Assembly (NCBI GenBank): GCA_003644825.1
Contig: QNDJ01000099.1
Location: forward strand, 1-6,503
Direction: 5' to 3'
Source: Candidatus Zhuqueibacterota bacterium
GTDB lineage: Bacteria; SM23-31; B21-G16
Length of the DNA stretch: 6,503 bases
Shown here: positions 3,847-6,503 of the stretch, in pieces
Layout of the letters: the number at the start of each line of letters is the position of its first letter
How positions within the stretch are numbered: the first letter of the stretch is position 1
Translations under genes and position numbers: made by a program
Notes under the pieces: model-generated
Told to the model about the DNA's origin: nothing
Seen by the model: only the letters and a program-made list of their open reading frames with translations
Database searches by the model: none

Positions 3847-6474
3847 TTATTTTCTATTACTGCAAACTTTTCTGAAAACTCTTAAGAAATTCCCACCCAG
3901 AATTTTCTTTATATCATTTTCGCTATATCCTCTTCTGAAGAGTTCTCTGGTAATATTTGGTAGATCACCTGCGTTTTTCAGTCCTTCAGGTGTGCTGCCG
4001 ATACCATCAAAATCTGAACCAAGCCCTACATAATCGGTACTTCCTGTAACTTTTATCACATGCTCAATATGGTCGACAACAGTTTTCACATCCACTTTTG
4101 GCAATGTTTTACGCAGTTCTTCAGCTTTTGTTCTATATTCTTCCATAAACTTTATTCTTTTTTCGGGGTCCACATTTCTCCATTCTCTTCTGTTTGCAGG
4201 CATACCATATTTTTTAGCAATTTCCTCTCTTAAAGCATTTAATTTTTTATCATTTTCGGCATTAAGATAGCCAGGTGAAAAATTTATACCAATTACACCA
4301 CCATTTTTAGCCAGGGCTTTTAACATCTCATCTGTCATATTTCTGTGATGTACTGAAAGGGCTCTGCAACAGGAATGTGATGCTATAATTGGAGAATCTG
4401 TGATTCTTATTACATCCCAGAAGGTTTCATCATGCACATGGGATACATCTATAATCATTCCAAGTCTGTTCATTTCTTTTACGACTTTTTCTCCGAATTC
4501 AGTGAGCCCTCCAAACTGAGCAACAGTATCTCCAGACGCATCAGCCCAGTCTGTATGAGTCCAGTGAGTCAGGGTCATATACCTTACACCCGCCCTGTAA
4601 AAAGACCTTAACAAACGCAGGTCATTTTCAATTGCATATCCACCTTCAATACCTATAAAAATTCCTGTTTTACCTGTTCCTCTCAACCTCATTAAATCCT
4701 CGTAAGATTTTACAATAGCAAGGTCATCAGGATTTTCTTCTACGAGTTGATAAATTCCATCAATTTCATCAAACACTCTTTTTGCAGCCTGGTTTTTCTG
4801 GAGTTCGTTTCTGGGGGGTCCTACAAAACAGGCAAAAACCTGTAAATCAACGCCACCTCTTTTTAGTTTTGGAATATCTATATGCCCCTTTTCGTTATCT
4901 TTTGTAAGGTCTGCACCCCGTAAGTATCTTCCTATTGTATCACAATGAAGATCAACAACAACCGCATCTTTGTGGGTAAAATTTATATGGAATTCCGGGT
5001 TAAGAAGGTTGCCTCTATAGTTTGCAAGATAAACAATATTATCATAATGGTATTGAGCAGCCTGTTGGAGTAATTCAGGCTCAATTATACCGGGGTCATC
5101 ACCGGGTCTGTGGTATTCGGGATGCTCATCATCCAGTTTCCTCGAAAGAAGCCCTCCAGACCTCAAGCTTATAGCTGTAACCCCCTTCTGTAAAAAAGAT
5201 ACATGGTCAGAACCTCTATAATTCAGCCTGTAGTGTAGCTTTTTTTTCATTTCTTCACTCATATTCTGTTTTAGAATATCATAAAAATCAGAAAACTCGT
5301 ACATACCACCTATATACATATCATCATCGCCACATCCTACCATATCCATATTCATATAAACAACGGTTTTATCAAGGGGATAGACAGGATGGTTGGTGTA
5401 ATATCGTGAACCCACCAGACCGAGTTCCTCACCCGCCCAGGCAGCAAAAACAACGCTCCTGTCTGGTTTGAAATTATTTGCCTGAAGCACTCTTGCAATT
5501 TCAAGTATTACTGCAACAGAAGCAGCATTATCATCAGCTCCATTATAGATAAAACCATCTATTCCTGTTCCGAGATGGTCAAGATGACCTCCAATTATTA
5601 TATACTCATTCTTCAATTCGGGGTCATTTCCGGGTAAAATTCCTATAACATTTGGGGCTGTTCTATCTTCCCTGGTGAAGTGTGCTTCCATCTCAACTGT
5701 TATATCAAGAGGTGCAGTATAGGATTTTTTCTCTCTTATAGTTTTACTTATAAGGTATCTCCAGCTTTGATGTGAAATATAAAAAACATCATCCAGAAAA
5801 TTCGTATTAGCAGTCATAACGACAAAACCTTCAGGACAGGTTCCTTTTCTTAAAAATAAGGAATACCTTCTTCTCTGCAAGGATTCTGTAACATTCATAA
5901 ATATTATACCAGCTGCGCCCTTTTCAACAGCAGTTTTTACCTTTTTAGTTGATGAACCATAACCTTTCAGTTTTTTTTCCATTGACGGTGGAACACCGGG
6001 AACAATAAGAACAATTTTACCTGTAACATCTATATTTTTATAATCGTTCCAGTTATATTTTTCGGCGATTATGCCATATCCTGCGAAGACTAATTTTCCT
6101 TTTACGATTCCTGAACCTGTTCCGGTAGTCGGGACAAAATCTCTGTTCCAGCCTGCAAAATATACCCTGTGTTCGGGTGAAACTATCTCAAGCCTGATTG
6201 GCTGGTCAAAGTTCCGCCAGTTCTTAAAAGGAACCTGTTGAAACCACGCCCCATTCTCACCACCCGGTTTGAGACCATACTCCTCCATTTTCTTAGCAAC
6301 ATACTCTGCCGCTCGTTGATATTCTGGAGTTCCAGCTTTTCTTCCTTTGAACTGGTCAGATGCAAGATACTTAAGATGCTCCATAGCTTTTTGACCGTCA
6401 GGTTTAACCTGAGCAAAAGCTGTAAAATTAAAACAAAGAAAAATAATAAAAAAGGGTATCAGTATTTTTTTCAT
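3847..6474 (-). CDS. Secreted fusion of M28 zinc aminopeptidase (with PA domain) and M19 dipeptidase
   Basis: An exported two-enzyme protein of 875 residues. A signal peptide (1-21) has a Lys-Lys start, a hydrophobic core and the site AFA|Q; Cys14 is not in a lipobox. A PA-type insert spans about 115-225. The M28 domain keeps the co-catalytic zinc set: His297, Asp314, general base Glu349, Glu350, Asp377 and His424, in GGHLDH, GADDN, AGEELG, NMDM and GSDH. It ends near 485. After a linker of about 20 residues an M19 domain begins with HCD (His510, Asp512), followed by Glu610, His679, His700, Arg711 and Asp821 (GSDFDG), matching the ligands and substrate-binding residues of renal dipeptidase. 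M28 enzymes remove N-terminal amino acids and M19 enzymes split dipeptides, so joint peptide scavenging in the periplasm or outside the cell is inferred. ATG 6474 has AAGGAG 7 nt upstream and begins the signal peptide. Single-domain M28 or M19 enzymes are about half this length. Confidence 0.93.
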   Translation of the reverse strand: MKKILIPFFIIFLCFNFTAFAQVKPDGQKAMEHLKYLASDQFKGRKAGTPEYQRAAEYVAKKMEEYGLKPGGENGAWFQQVPFKNWRNFDQPIRLEIVSPEHRVYFAGWNRDFVPTTGTGSGIVKGKLVFAGYGIIAEKYNWNDYKNIDVTGKIVLIVPGVPPSMEKKLKGYGSSTKKVKTAVEKGAAGIIFMNVTESLQRRRYSLFLRKGTCPEGFVVMTANTNFLDDVFYISHQSWRYLISKTIREKKSYTAPLDITVEMEAHFTREDRTAPNVIGILPGNDPELKNEYIIIGGHLDHLGTGIDGFIYNGADDNAASVAVILEIARVLQANNFKPDRSVVFAAWAGEELGLVGSRYYTNHPVYPLDKTVVYMNMDMVGCGDDDMYIGGMYEFSDFYDILKQNMSEEMKKKLHYRLNYRGSDHVSFLQKGVTAISLRSGGLLSRKLDDEHPEYHRPGDDPGIIEPELLQQAAQYHYDNIVYLANYRGNLLNPEFHINFTHKDAVVVDLHCDTIGRYLRGADLTKDNEKGHIDIPKLKRGGVDLQVFACFVGPPRNELQKNQAAKRVFDEIDGIYQLVEENPDDLAIVKSYEDLMRLRGTGKTGIFIGIEGGYAIENDLRLLRSFYRAGVRYMTLTHWTHTDWADASGDTVAQFGGLTEFGEKVVKEMNRLGMIIDVSHVHDETFWDVIRITDSPIIASHSCCRALSVHHRNMTDEMLKALAKNGGVIGINFSPGYLNAENDKKLNALREEIAKKYGMPANRREWRNVDPEKRIKFMEEYRTKAEELRKTLPKVDVKTVVDHIEHVIKVTGSTDYVGLGSDFDGIGSTPEGLKNAGDLPNITRELFRRGYSENDIKKILGGNFLRVFRKVCSNRK

Positions 6475-6481
6475 AGCCTGT

Positions 6482-6487
6482 CTCCTT
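6482..6487 (-). promoter_or_regulatory. Ribosome binding site of the M28-M19 fusion gene
   Basis: AAGGAG on the - strand, 7 nt before ATG 6474. It supports this start, which also gives a well-formed signal peptide. Too little upstream sequence remains in the window to look for a promoter. Confidence 0.8.
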
Positions 6488-6503
6488 TTTGTTTTAAAGG
6501 CTA

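Noticed and set aside
6183-6416. A 77-residue - strand open frame in another frame inside the peptidase gene
   Set aside because: It overlaps the conserved N-terminal region of the M28 domain and shows no independent features.
6433-6474. Lipoprotein signal at Cys14 of the peptidase
   Set aside because: The residue before Cys is Leu, not Gly, Ala or Ser, so there is no lipobox; the AFA|Q site fits signal peptidase I.

Overview
This window is A+T-rich bacterial DNA with three intact protein-coding genes and one long, repeat-filled intergenic region. Two genes on the + strand (18-2398) converge on one gene on the - strand (3847-6474). The low G+C, the purine-rich AAGGAG ribosome binding sites, the exported Zn peptidase with an N-terminal signal ending in Ala-Phe-Ala|Gln, and the abundance of short hairpin repeats suggest an anaerobic or environmental Gram-negative-type bacterium, possibly of the FCB group or a nearby candidate phylum. 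That placement is a guess from style. No marker gene in the window fixes it.

Left part (1-2398): an endonuclease III (nth) with all catalytic and iron-sulfur residues is followed after 8 nt by a half-size ABC exporter of the MdlA/YheI type. The exporter's Shine-Dalgarno overlaps the nth stop codon, so the two are very probably co-transcribed. The exporter has Asp where most ABC ATPases have the catalytic Glu, as in the degenerate subunit of heterodimeric exporters, yet no partner subunit lies beside it.

Middle (2399-3846, about 1.45 kb): no credible gene. It is packed with at least 16 short inverted repeats from several families. They include a compound module of about 166 bp present as two near-identical tandem copies (3277-3599) and an older diverged copy (2479-2634). 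Within families the flanks are conserved while the two arms of a stem change together, which points to the hairpin itself being what is kept. The region sits between two gene 3' ends, the usual location of REP/MITE-like elements, and ends with a probable intrinsic terminator for the - strand gene.

Right part (3847-6474, - strand): a secreted 875-residue protein that fuses a PA-containing M28 zinc aminopeptidase to a complete M19 (membrane/renal dipeptidase-type) domain. Both sets of metal ligands are present. The fusion would suit stepwise breakdown of peptides outside the cytoplasm: N-terminal trimming, then cleavage of dipeptides.

The most notable items are the two-enzyme peptidase fusion and the hairpin island with covarying stems. 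No CRISPR array, tRNA, rRNA, transposase or phage gene was seen.
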